Below, in pieces: positions 6,329-13,692 of a stretch of 31,455 bases of DNA. The stretch's first letter is position 1; every line of letters begins with the position of its first letter. Made by a program: the position numbers and the translations under genes. This DNA is from an uncultured Clostridia bacterium. GTDB lineage: Bacteria > Bacillota_A > Clostridia > Oscillospirales > Oscillospiraceae. The stretch lies in contig CAMZJG010000001.1 of assembly GCA_947307505.1 (NCBI GenBank), positions 1 through 31,455 on the forward strand, in the 5' to 3' direction. Below the pieces are notes generated by a model. That model was given only the letters and a program-made list of their open reading frames with translations. It made no database searches and was not told the DNA's origin.

Positions 6329-8770
6329 TTACAGGGACAGCTCGCTGCGGAAGATCACGTCATCCTGGATCTCGCCGGAGAGCTGGACAAAGTAAGCGCT
6401 GAAGCCGCCGATGCGGACGATCAGGTCCTCGTGTTCCTCCGGTTTCACCTTGGCGTCCTTCAGATCTTCGGAATCCAGGATATTGTACTGGATATGGGTG
6501 CCCCCCGCAGCCATGAAAGCTTTGGTATAGGCGGCCAGCTTCTCCACCCCCTCTTCATCCCGCAGGAGGGAGGCGTTGAACTTCTGATTCAGCACCTGGG
6601 CATAGGAATCCTTGAAAGCGGCGGTGAGGGCGCTGCGGAGCACGGCGGTGGGGCCGTTTTTGTCCGCCCCCCGCATGGGGGAAATGGAGCCGTCGTTCAG
6701 AGGCTCCAGGGCCTTCCGGCCGTTGGGCAGCGCGCCGACCCCCAGGCCGCCCAGGTAATGCCAGGCAAGTCCCTCCCGGGCGATCATGATGGGGGGGAAG
6801 GGGGAATTATCATAGCTTTTGATGATGGCGGCGCTGTCATCGCTGACCCGTCGGGCCATCTCATCGGGTCCCTCCAGATCGTTCCCGAACTTGGGGGCGG
6901 CCAGACAGAGCTGCCTGATCTCCTCTCCCCGCTCCCCGGCGAAGTCGCTGTCCAGGGCGTCCATGAGTTCCTTCATGGTGAGCTGCTTCCGGTCGAAGAC
7001 CAGATACTTCACGGCGTAGAGGGCGTCGGAGGCGTCGATGATGCCCCGGTCGCCGATGCCCTGGAGGGTATGATCCGGGTCGGCGTCCACCGTATCCCGT
7101 CCGGCATCCATGCAGAACTGCAGCCCCAGAACGGAGATGAGGGGCAGACGAACCCGGTCCTTCTCCACCCGCCGGGCCACGTTGCCAAGCCGGAAGCAGG
7201 TATGGCTCACATGGCGGTGCTGCCTCAGGAAGGCGTCGTAAAGCTCCTCAAAGCTCCCGAAATCCCGGGCGTCCCCTGTGGCCAGGCCAGTCTGCTTTCC
7301 GTTGATATCCCGCCCGTTATGCAGGGCCAGATGCAGGCAGCCGGCCACGTTGAAGGCCCCCAGGCCGTGGGCTCCGGTGTGCTCCGCCTTGGTGGGGATG
7401 CAGGGATAGACGCAGCCCAGGCCGGCCCATTCCACCGCGTCGGCATAGGGGATGCCGTCCCGCACATAGTGGGCCACCACCGCGTCGTCATTCTCAAAGA
7501 GGGGGATGCCGCCCCGGGTCTCCAGATTGGTGCGGATAGCCTTCTTCATGAGCCAGTCCGGAGTGACGCGGCTCCATTTCAGCCCCACGGTGGGGGAAGA
7601 GATCTTCAGGAGGCCGACCATATGGAGGATCAGATAGCTCAGTTCGTTGGCGGCGTCCCGCCCCTCATGATCCACGCCTCCGATCATCACATTGTTGATG
7701 CAGAAATTGATCTGATGGGAGAGCTTCTGGCTCCGGGGCTGCACAAAGCACTGGGTGCCCCAGCGGCCGATCAGGTCGGCCAGCAGCTCTCCGGCCCGGG
7801 CGGCGGTGAGACGGCCGCTCTTCACATCCTTCTTGAAGAAGGGGTACAGATACTGGTCGGCACGGCCCCAATGGGGGTTGCCGTGCATGGGGTGCTCCGC
7901 CACCTTGGCCACCCCGCAGAGGCTCATAAGCTGCAGGGCTTCCTGGAATGTGCGGGGCGGATTCTCCGGCACATAACGGCAGATACGGGCGATCTCCAGC
8001 AGCTGTTCCCTGCGGACTTCGTCCGGCTCCGCCGCCGCCTTCTCCTCCGCCAGCCCGGCGTAGCGCCTGCCCAATCCGATCACGGCGTTCAGCACGATGA
8101 CCGCGCTCTCCCAGAAATACGCCTTGGATACGTCCGTATCAGTTCCCGCCCGGAATTCCGCCAGATGGGCTTCCGCCTCGGCGATGTATCCCCCCAGGCC
8201 CACCCGCAGGATCTTGTCCCAGTTGAAGGCGGTAGTGACCTGTCCGAAAACGGCGGCGTCCAGGGAGGGATCCTTCAGCTTGGCGTCCTCCAGATCCCGG
8301 CCCAGCGTGCCGCAGACGGCCTCCCAGGCCTGATAGGAGAGGTCGGGGGCGGTCTTCCCCCGGAACTCCAGGGCCGCCTCCCGCAGGACGGAAAGGGTCT
8401 CCTCATCCAGCTGCACGCTGGCATCCATGGTGGCGTCCACCCGCCGGTCCTCATTCCAGATGGCGGGGATATAGTCTCCGCAGATGTCCATGGCGGTGGC
8501 GCAGCCGATCACGGCGGGGGTGGACCGGCCCACGATCTGATCGAAGGGCAGGATATCGATAGGCATCCCCTCCAGCACCCGGGCCAGCAGCTTTGCTCTG
8601 CGCAGCTCCAGGTCCTCCCCTTCTGTCTCCCGCCAGGACTGGAGAGCCAAACGCTGCCGGTCGGGGTGGATGCGCCAGGAGGCGGTACGCACCGCCTCCC
8701 GCCAGGCGCGGTTGGCCGGACTCAGAGTAATGGCGTCGATCTCCGTCAGAAGCTTTTCGTTGATCTCCAT
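6329..8770 (-). CDS. Glycyl radical enzyme 1 (PFL-like, unassigned subfamily)
   Basis: This 813-residue protein is a full-length GRE: an N-terminal PFL-type domain over most of its length and a C-terminal glycyl radical domain. The radical loop is Arg786-Ile-Gly-Gly789-Phe-Ser-Ala-Tyr-Phe, with Gly789 the predicted radical site, followed by the usual tail IQDDVIFR. The thiyl-radical cysteine is Cys453 in Gly-Cys453-Val-Tyr-Pro-Cys457. Choline lyase, glycerol dehydratase, hydroxyproline dehydratase and hydroxyphenylacetate decarboxylase have Glu two residues after the Cys; here it is Tyr455, and there is an extra Cys457. It is therefore unlikely to be any of those. The start at 8770 has TAAGGAG upstream, 12 bases after the LysR gene, so the two are co-transcribed. 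No activase lies on this strand; the one at 17249 probably serves both GREs. The GRE family is certain and the substrate unknown. Confidence 0.93.
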   Translation of the reverse strand: MEINEKLLTEIDAITLSPANRAWREAVRTASWRIHPDRQRLALQSWRETEGEDLELRRAKLLARVLEGMPIDILPFDQIVGRSTPAVIGCATAMDICGDYIPAIWNEDRRVDATMDASVQLDEETLSVLREAALEFRGKTAPDLSYQAWEAVCGTLGRDLEDAKLKDPSLDAAVFGQVTTAFNWDKILRVGLGGYIAEAEAHLAEFRAGTDTDVSKAYFWESAVIVLNAVIGLGRRYAGLAEEKAAAEPDEVRREQLLEIARICRYVPENPPRTFQEALQLMSLCGVAKVAEHPMHGNPHWGRADQYLYPFFKKDVKSGRLTAARAGELLADLIGRWGTQCFVQPRSQKLSHQINFCINNVMIGGVDHEGRDAANELSYLILHMVGLLKISSPTVGLKWSRVTPDWLMKKAIRTNLETRGGIPLFENDDAVVAHYVRDGIPYADAVEWAGLGCVYPCIPTKAEHTGAHGLGAFNVAGCLHLALHNGRDINGKQTGLATGDARDFGSFEELYDAFLRQHRHVSHTCFRLGNVARRVEKDRVRLPLISVLGLQFCMDAGRDTVDADPDHTLQGIGDRGIIDASDALYAVKYLVFDRKQLTMKELMDALDSDFAGERGEEIRQLCLAAPKFGNDLEGPDEMARRVSDDSAAIIKSYDNSPFPPIMIAREGLAWHYLGGLGVGALPNGRKALEPLNDGSISPMRGADKNGPTAVLRSALTAAFKDSYAQVLNQKFNASLLRDEEGVEKLAAYTKAFMAAGGTHIQYNILDSEDLKDAKVKPEEHEDLIVRIGGFSAYFVQLSGEIQDDVIFRSELSL

Positions 8771-8782
8771 CGTACTGTCTCC

Positions 8783-9685
8783 TTACATGATATTGACCGG
8801 AGCGCCTGTCTCCGTGTCGCCGGGACGCAGAAAGGCGGCAAAGTCCGCCGCCGCGGGGGTATGGCGCTCCCGGCGCCAGGCCAGCACCACCCGCCCGTGG
8901 AAAGCACGTTTCACAGGCAGGTAAGCCAGGTCGGCCGTCTCCGCCTCACTGAGGACCATCTTGCTGTCTATGGAAAAGCCCTTCTCCCGGCCGATCCGGG
9001 TGGAAAGCACAAAGTAGGAACCCGCATAGCGCACCTCCTTCGGCACGATGCCGTAATTGGCGCAGATTTCCTCCGCCAGCCTCCGCTGCACCGGGGATTC
9101 CAGGATGAGGGGCCGTCCGTTCAGGGCTTCCAGTCCCATTTCCGCCACGGCATTGGGCACCAGGAAAAAGATCGGATATTCGCAGAGGAAAAGGGTCTCG
9201 AATTCCGAAGGAGGCGCCAGCTCCGACTCCACGGTGAGGATGAGATCCAGTTCCTCGCAGAGGAGCTTCCGCCGCAGGGAGGCGGGATCGTAGCGCTCAA
9301 GGGCAATGTCCCGGTCCGGGTGCTGCAGGGTATAGGCCTGGATCTGTTCCTGGGCCACCAGATAGACCACCTCCCGGTTCAGGCAGCCGATCCGCAGATC
9401 GGGAGCCCCGCCGCGCCGCATCTGCCGGAAGATATCTTCCACGCTCACCCGGAAACGGTGATACTCAAAGTCCAGCCGGGCGTAGAGCTCCTTGCCCTCT
9501 TCCGTCAGCTGAACGCCCCGGTTGGTGCGGCGAAAGAGCTGGCCGCCATAATCCTTTTCGATCCGGGAAATGGTCTTGCTCAGGGCGGGCTGGCTGATAT
9601 ACAGCTCCTCGGCAGCCCGGGAGATATTCTGATGCTTCGCCGCGCAGAGGAAGACCTCGATCTGATGCATATTGATGGCTGACAT
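8783..9685 (-). CDS. LysR-family transcriptional regulator
   Basis: This 300-residue protein has an N-terminal winged helix-turn-helix (about residues 6-65; AAEELYISQPALSKTISRIEKDYG with the recognition helix at QPALSKTI) and a C-terminal type-2 periplasmic-binding-like effector domain. LysR regulators usually sense a pathway substrate or product and bind T-N11-A sites near a divergent promoter. The start at 9685 was chosen over the longer frame to 9778 because AAAGGG precedes it by nine bases and it gives the standard family length. It is the first gene of a two-gene unit with GRE1 and divergent from the GRE2 operon, so it is well placed to control both. Its effector is probably the GRE substrate; this is inference. 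Confidence 0.92.
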   Translation of the reverse strand: MSAINMHQIEVFLCAAKHQNISRAAEELYISQPALSKTISRIEKDYGGQLFRRTNRGVQLTEEGKELYARLDFEYHRFRVSVEDIFRQMRRGGAPDLRIGCLNREVVYLVAQEQIQAYTLQHPDRDIALERYDPASLRRKLLCEELDLILTVESELAPPSEFETLFLCEYPIFFLVPNAVAEMGLEALNGRPLILESPVQRRLAEEICANYGIVPKEVRYAGSYFVLSTRIGREKGFSIDSKMVLSEAETADLAYLPVKRAFHGRVVLAWRRERHTPAAADFAAFLRPGDTETGAPVNIM

Positions 9686-9724
9686 TACTGTATGCCCTTT
9701 CTGGTATAACCTGGTTTTTGCCTG

Positions 9725-9733
9725 ATTATAGCA
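9725..9733 (-). promoter_or_regulatory. Extended -10 promoter for lysR-GRE1
   Basis: Read leftward, this is TGCTATAAT, a perfect extended -10 element, 40 bases ahead of the LysR start. The -35 region (TGACTT at 17 bases) is poor, which fits an activator-assisted promoter. Confidence 0.6.
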
Positions 9734-9757
9734 TCGATGCAGGTAAAAGTCACGCGC

Positions 9758-9766
9758 TCTGTTATA
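9758..9766. promoter_or_regulatory. Candidate LysR site, copy 1 of TCTGTTATA
   Basis: The 9-mer TCTGTTATA occurs here and again at 9943-9951. This copy lies just upstream of the leftward promoter's weak -35, a usual activation position for LysR proteins. Confidence 0.35.
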
Positions 9767-9789
9767 GTTTAATTTCATAGCTGGAGCCG

Positions 9790-9818
9790 TTGACGGGAGG
9801 AACGGAATGGTCTATGCT
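9790..9818 (+). promoter_or_regulatory. Putative promoter of the GRE2 operon
   Basis: TTGACG (9790-9795), 17 bases, TATGCT (9813-9818). If used, it gives a leader of about 170 bases before GRE2. Just downstream are inverted repeats GCTGA/TCAGC (9816-9827) and GTTAA-TCC-TTAAC (9840-9852), possible operator elements. Confidence 0.45.
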
Positions 9819-9861
9819 GAGATCAGCGATCAATATAGGGTTAATCCTTAACATATTCTCT

Positions 9862-9908
9862 CCGCTGGGGGAGGTTTTCCCCGGAATACCGGCTATGCCG
9901 GTCAGCGG
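9862..9908 (+). ncRNA. Predicted three-way-junction structure in the GRE2 leader
   Basis: An outer stem CCGCTG (9862-9867)/CAGCGG (9903-9908) encloses two hairpins: GGGG/CCCC (9868-9871, 9879-9882, loop AGGTTTT) and ACCGGC/GCCGGT (9888-9893, 9897-9902, loop TAT). Only a GGAAT linker is left unpaired at the junction. Such compact nesting is unlikely to be accidental and would suit a cis-regulatory RNA. It does not match any riboswitch consensus I know. Confidence 0.4.
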
Positions 9909-9936
9909 GCCCATCCGATCTCCGATATTCCTTTAT

Positions 9937-9953
9937 GTTATATCTGTTATAAC
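9937..9953. promoter_or_regulatory. Inverted repeat upstream of GRE2, candidate LysR operator
   Basis: GTTATA (9937-9942), a 5-base spacer and TATAAC (9948-9953) form a perfect inverted repeat 43 bases before the GRE2 start. It includes the second TCTGTTATA copy. It satisfies a T-N11-A arrangement, but it may lie inside the transcript. Confidence 0.35.
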
Positions 9954-9996
9954 GCAATGTCATAAGCGACGCTATTTCATTCCGGAGGTAATGCAA

Positions 9997-12441
9997 ATGT
10001 ACGAAATCGACAAATCTCTCCTGGAAAAGATCGACGCGCTGGAGCTCAGCGAGCGGAACCAGCAGTGGCGCGCCGCCATGAAAGCAGCCCCCTGGCGCGT
10101 GTATGTGGACCGGGAGCGTCTCGCCGTCCAGTCCTGGCACGAGACCGAGGGGGAGGATCTGGAGATCCGCACCGCCAAGATGCTGAAGAAGGTCATGGAC
10201 AATGTGCCCATCAAGATCCATCCCTTTGATGAGATCGTAGGCCGTCCTACCACCGGCGTCATCGGCTGTCAGACCGCCATCAGCGTCTGCGGCGACTACA
10301 TCCACGATATCTGGAACGACGACGGGGTCATCGGCGTCACGCTGGACGCCTCCGCCATCCTGAACAAGGAGGAGCTGGAGGTCCTGCGGGAGGCCGTCCG
10401 CCTCTTTGAGCCCAACTGCATGCCCAAACGCACCTACGACGCCTGGCATGAGCTGGTGGGAGACTGGGCAAAGCAGACGGAAGCCGGCAAGCTGAGAGAT
10501 CCCGGCCTGCAGAACGGCATCACCGGTCAGAGCACTTCCGCTCTGGATTGGCCAAACATCCTCCCCGCCGGGCTGAAGGAATACATCCGCCGCTGCCAGG
10601 AGCATATCGACGCATATATCGCCGAGGGCGGCACGGACGTGAACAAGGTCTACTTCTGGCGGGCGGCCATGATCGTCCTTCAGACCACCATCGACCATTC
10701 CCGCCGCTATGCGGCCCTGGCCCGGGAAATGGCCGCCGGGGAAAAGGATCCCGCGGAAAAAGCCCGGCTGGAGAAGATCGCGGAGACCTGCGAATGGGTC
10801 CCCGAGAATCCCCCCCGCACCTTCCATGAGGCCCTGCAGTTTATGGAGATGTGCTCCCTGGCCAAGATGTTCGAGAATCCCATGCAGAACAACAGCCACT
10901 GGGCCCGCGCCGACCAGTACCTCTACGGCTACTTCAAGAACGACCTGGCCAACGGCGTGCCTCTGGAGCAGATCGCCTCCGACCTGGCGGACATGATCGG
11001 CCGCTGGGGCACCCAGACCTTCGTGTCCGACGACATGAACAAGGAGACCCATCAGATCAACTTCGGCATCAACAACGTGATGGTGGGCGGTCTGGGCCAG
11101 GATCATACGGACATGTCCAATGAGCTGAGCTACCTGATCCTTCATGTGGTGGCCAAGCTGAAGCTCTCCAGCCCCACCGTGGGCCTGCGCTGGAACGAGC
11201 ACACCCCCGACTGGATGATGAACAAGGCCATCCGCACCAACCTGGAGACCCGCGGCGGTATCCCGCTGTTCCAGAGCGACGAAGTCATGATCCGCAAGTA
11301 CATGGACTGGGGCATCCCCTATGAGGAGGCCTGCGAGTGGCGCGGCCTGGGCTGCGTGTATCCCTGCCTTCCCAACCGGGCGGAGCATTACGGCGCTGAG
11401 GGCGTGGCCGCCTACAACCTGGCGGGCATCCTCCATGTGACCCTCCATAACGGCCTGGATATCAACGGCAACAAGACCGGTCTGGAAACCGGCGATCCCC
11501 GGAGCTTCAAGACCTTCGAGGAGCTTTACGAGGCCTTCTTCCAGCAGGAAAAGGCCCTGGTGCACAAGGCTCTGTGGTTGGGGGCCGTGGCCCGGGACAT
11601 CTGCTCCGAGTTCATCCGCACTCCCCTGCTCTCCATCCTGGGCATCGAAGCCAGCATGGATCTGGGCCAGGACCTCACCAAGGCCCATCCCGACCATTCC
11701 ATGTTCGGCGTGTCCGACCGGGCCATCATCGACGTGGCGGACTGCTTCGTAGCCATCCGGAACCTGGTGTACGACAAGAAGATCCTCACCATGGATGAGC
11801 TCATGAACGCCCTGGACTCCAACTTCGCCGGCGAACGGGGCGAAGAGATCCGGCAGCTCTGCCTGCGTCAGCCCAAGTACGGCAACGATATCGAGGAAGC
11901 GGACGAGATGGTCCGGCGCGTATCCGACCGCTCCGCAGAGATCATCTACGCCTTCGACAACGCCCCCTTCCGGAAGATGATCATCTCCCGGGAAGGCCTG
12001 GCCTGGCACTACTTCGGCGGTCTCGGCGCCGGAGCCCTGCCCAACGGACGGCCCGCCCTGGAGCCTCTGAACGACGGTTCCCTCAGCCCCATGCGGGGGG
12101 CTGACAAGAACGGTCCCACCGCCGTGCTCCGCAGCGCCATGCACACCGGCTACAGCAGCGTGTGCTGCGCCGCCGTGCTGAACCAGAAGTTCAACTCCTC
12201 CCTCCTGGGCTCTCCCGAAAGCATCGACAAGCTGGTGGCCTATACCAACGCCTATATGAAGGCAGGCGGCTCCCACATCCAGTACAACATTCTGGACACG
12301 GACCAGCTGAAGGACGCCAAAGCCCATCCGGAGAACTACTCCGACCTGATCGTCCGCATCGGCGGTTTCAGCGCCTACTTCGTCCAGCTCAGCAAGGGCA
12401 TTCAGGACGACGTGATCTACCGCAGCGAGTTTGAGCTGTAA
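9997..12441 (+). CDS. Glycyl radical enzyme 2 (paralogue of GRE1)
   Basis: This is an 814-residue GRE. The catalytic Cys453 sits in Gly-Cys453-Val-Tyr-Pro-Cys457, at exactly the same residue number as in GRE1. The radical loop is Arg787-Ile-Gly-Gly790-Phe-Ser-Ala. Long blocks are shared with GRE1 throughout (for example SWxETEGEDLE, CGDYI, VPENPPRTF, NKAIRTNLETRGGIPLF written in parts), so the two are clear paralogues of one subfamily. The ATG at 9997 is preferred: GGAGG lies eight bases before it, and the length then matches GRE1. ATG 9991 is too close to the site, and a start at 9790 would add an unrelated tail overlapping the promoter. It is the first gene of the operon with the importer and activase. 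The two enzymes may handle related substrates or successive steps. The reaction is unknown; the Tyr for Glu change argues against the known eliminase chemistry. Confidence 0.94.
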   Translation: MYEIDKSLLEKIDALELSERNQQWRAAMKAAPWRVYVDRERLAVQSWHETEGEDLEIRTAKMLKKVMDNVPIKIHPFDEIVGRPTTGVIGCQTAISVCGDYIHDIWNDDGVIGVTLDASAILNKEELEVLREAVRLFEPNCMPKRTYDAWHELVGDWAKQTEAGKLRDPGLQNGITGQSTSALDWPNILPAGLKEYIRRCQEHIDAYIAEGGTDVNKVYFWRAAMIVLQTTIDHSRRYAALAREMAAGEKDPAEKARLEKIAETCEWVPENPPRTFHEALQFMEMCSLAKMFENPMQNNSHWARADQYLYGYFKNDLANGVPLEQIASDLADMIGRWGTQTFVSDDMNKETHQINFGINNVMVGGLGQDHTDMSNELSYLILHVVAKLKLSSPTVGLRWNEHTPDWMMNKAIRTNLETRGGIPLFQSDEVMIRKYMDWGIPYEEACEWRGLGCVYPCLPNRAEHYGAEGVAAYNLAGILHVTLHNGLDINGNKTGLETGDPRSFKTFEELYEAFFQQEKALVHKALWLGAVARDICSEFIRTPLLSILGIEASMDLGQDLTKAHPDHSMFGVSDRAIIDVADCFVAIRNLVYDKKILTMDELMNALDSNFAGERGEEIRQLCLRQPKYGNDIEEADEMVRRVSDRSAEIIYAFDNAPFRKMIISREGLAWHYFGGLGAGALPNGRPALEPLNDGSLSPMRGADKNGPTAVLRSAMHTGYSSVCCAAVLNQKFNSSLLGSPESIDKLVAYTNAYMKAGGSHIQYNILDTDQLKDAKAHPENYSDLIVRIGGFSAYFVQLSKGIQDDVIYRSEFEL

Positions 12442-12522
12442 GCAGCTTCTGCATGGAATGGGAAACCCCATTATTGAAATAGAGAAGAGAAGCGATTTAT
12501 AAACACATTTGGAGGAAAAATC

Positions 12523-13578
12523 ATGAAAAAGTTTCGGAAGATCCTTGCCCTGGTTCTCGTCGCCCTTCTGGCCGTGAGCCTGCTGGCCGGCTGCAGCAGC
12601 GACAACAGCAGCGGCAGCGACAACAAGACCGTCGCCAAGACCAAGCCCGTGATCGACATCAACGGCGGCGCCGCCTGCAAGATGGCCTACATCCCCATGG
12701 GCGCCGGCCAGGAAGACTTCCCTGTTATCCTGAAGGGCATGCAGGAAGCCATCGCTCTGTATCCCAACATCACTCTGGACACCTATGACCCCGGCTTCAA
12801 CCCCAATAACCAGATCAACCTGCTCAACGAGTGCATCACCCAGGGCGTCAATGTGATCTTCATCAACTCCATGGACGCCACCGCTCTGAACTCCACCATC
12901 GCAGCCGCCGAGGAAGCGGGCATCGTGGTCATCTCCATCAACAATGGCTGCTCCGGCGTGCACACCGCCCATATCCAGAACACCACCTACGACGCGGGCT
13001 ATGAAGCCGCCGAGTACCTCTCCACCCTGGTCCCCGCGGGCGCCAAGACCGTCATCCTGGACGTGGCTGCCGAGCTGAAGCCCACCTGCACCATGGGCCA
13101 GGGCTTCGAGGATTACGCCACCAAGACCGGCGCTTTTGAGATCATGGAAGACTATGCCCAGAGCATCACCTCCATTGAGGTAGGCTACCAGGCCGCCAGC
13201 GAAGTGCTTACCAAGTACAAGGACGTACAGGTCCTCTACTGCGTGAACGACAATACCGCCATCGGCGCCGCCCAGGCCATCGAGGCTGCCGGCCGCCAGG
13301 ACGACGGCATCATCATCTGGGGTTACTCCGGCACTCCCGCCGCGCTGGACGCCATCGCCCAGGGCAAGATCGCGGGCACCAGCTACTCCGACCCCTTCTA
13401 TGAAGGCTACGCCGCCATGGTCAGCGCCATGAACTACGTCCAGCTGGGCATCACCGGACATAACCTGGGCAACGAGTTCTTCGCCAATGTGCTGCTCCCC
13501 ACCAAGAACGTCACCATCGACAACGTTCTGGAGACTATCCGGGGCACCCATTGGGATATGAGCGCCTACAACTATTAA
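12523..13578 (+). CDS. Sugar-type ABC transporter substrate-binding lipoprotein
   Basis: This 351-residue protein has a lipoprotein signal (LLAGC, lipidated Cys24), a Ser/Asn/Gly linker to about residue 35, and a type-1 periplasmic-binding fold (Peripla_BP_4, RbsB-like). Aligned by eye to E. coli RbsB, only one ligand Asn (Asn242) is kept. The Asp-Arg pair of RbsB is Asn140-Asn141, the distal Asp is Ser269 (GYSGTP for GFDGTP), and the Arg of the ARERGEGF stretch is lost (TCTMGQGF). The ligand is therefore probably not ribose or a simple hexose. A GGAGG site precedes the ATG. It lies 81 bases after GRE2 and presumably captures the substrate of that pathway, anchored outside the membrane. Confidence 0.9.
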   Translation: MKKFRKILALVLVALLAVSLLAGCSSDNSSGSDNKTVAKTKPVIDINGGAACKMAYIPMGAGQEDFPVILKGMQEAIALYPNITLDTYDPGFNPNNQINLLNECITQGVNVIFINSMDATALNSTIAAAEEAGIVVISINNGCSGVHTAHIQNTTYDAGYEAAEYLSTLVPAGAKTVILDVAAELKPTCTMGQGFEDYATKTGAFEIMEDYAQSITSIEVGYQAASEVLTKYKDVQVLYCVNDNTAIGAAQAIEAAGRQDDGIIIWGYSGTPAALDAIAQGKIAGTSYSDPFYEGYAAMVSAMNYVQLGITGHNLGNEFFANVLLPTKNVTIDNVLETIRGTHWDMSAYNY

Positions 13579-13610
13579 GCAAACCATCATCCCCCGACTT
13601 GACACGATTA

Positions 13611-13638
13611 GGGCGGAGACCCTTAACGGCCTCCGCCC
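13611..13638 (+). terminator. Intra-operon hairpin after the binding-protein gene
   Basis: GGGCGGAG (13611-13618) pairs with CTCCGCCC (13631-13638). No T run follows, so it is more likely an mRNA-stabilising or partial-termination hairpin, keeping the binding protein more abundant than the permeases, than a full stop. Confidence 0.55.
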
Positions 13639-13692
13639 TCTCCCCATTCTTTCCCGGAGCGTCCGGATTTCTACGTCAAGGGAGTGAACGCC

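Noticed and set aside
6431..9682. A 1083-codon open frame antisense to GRE1 and lysR
   Set aside because: Same cause: it mirrors two well-supported genes and ignores their boundary. No ribosome binding site or motif supports it. The 863-codon frame antisense to lon (23224-25815) was dropped for the same reason.
9790..9996. 69-residue N-terminal extension of GRE2
   Set aside because: It covers the predicted promoter, leader structure and operator repeats, is absent from GRE1, and the GGAGG site supports 9997.
6329..12441. Calling the GREs pyruvate formate-lyase, choline lyase (CutC) or propanediol dehydratase
   Set aside because: PFL has adjacent Cys-Cys, and CutC and the dehydratases have Gly-Cys-Val-Glu. 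Neither occurs here, and the partner genes (microcompartment shells, aldehyde dehydrogenase, focA) are absent.
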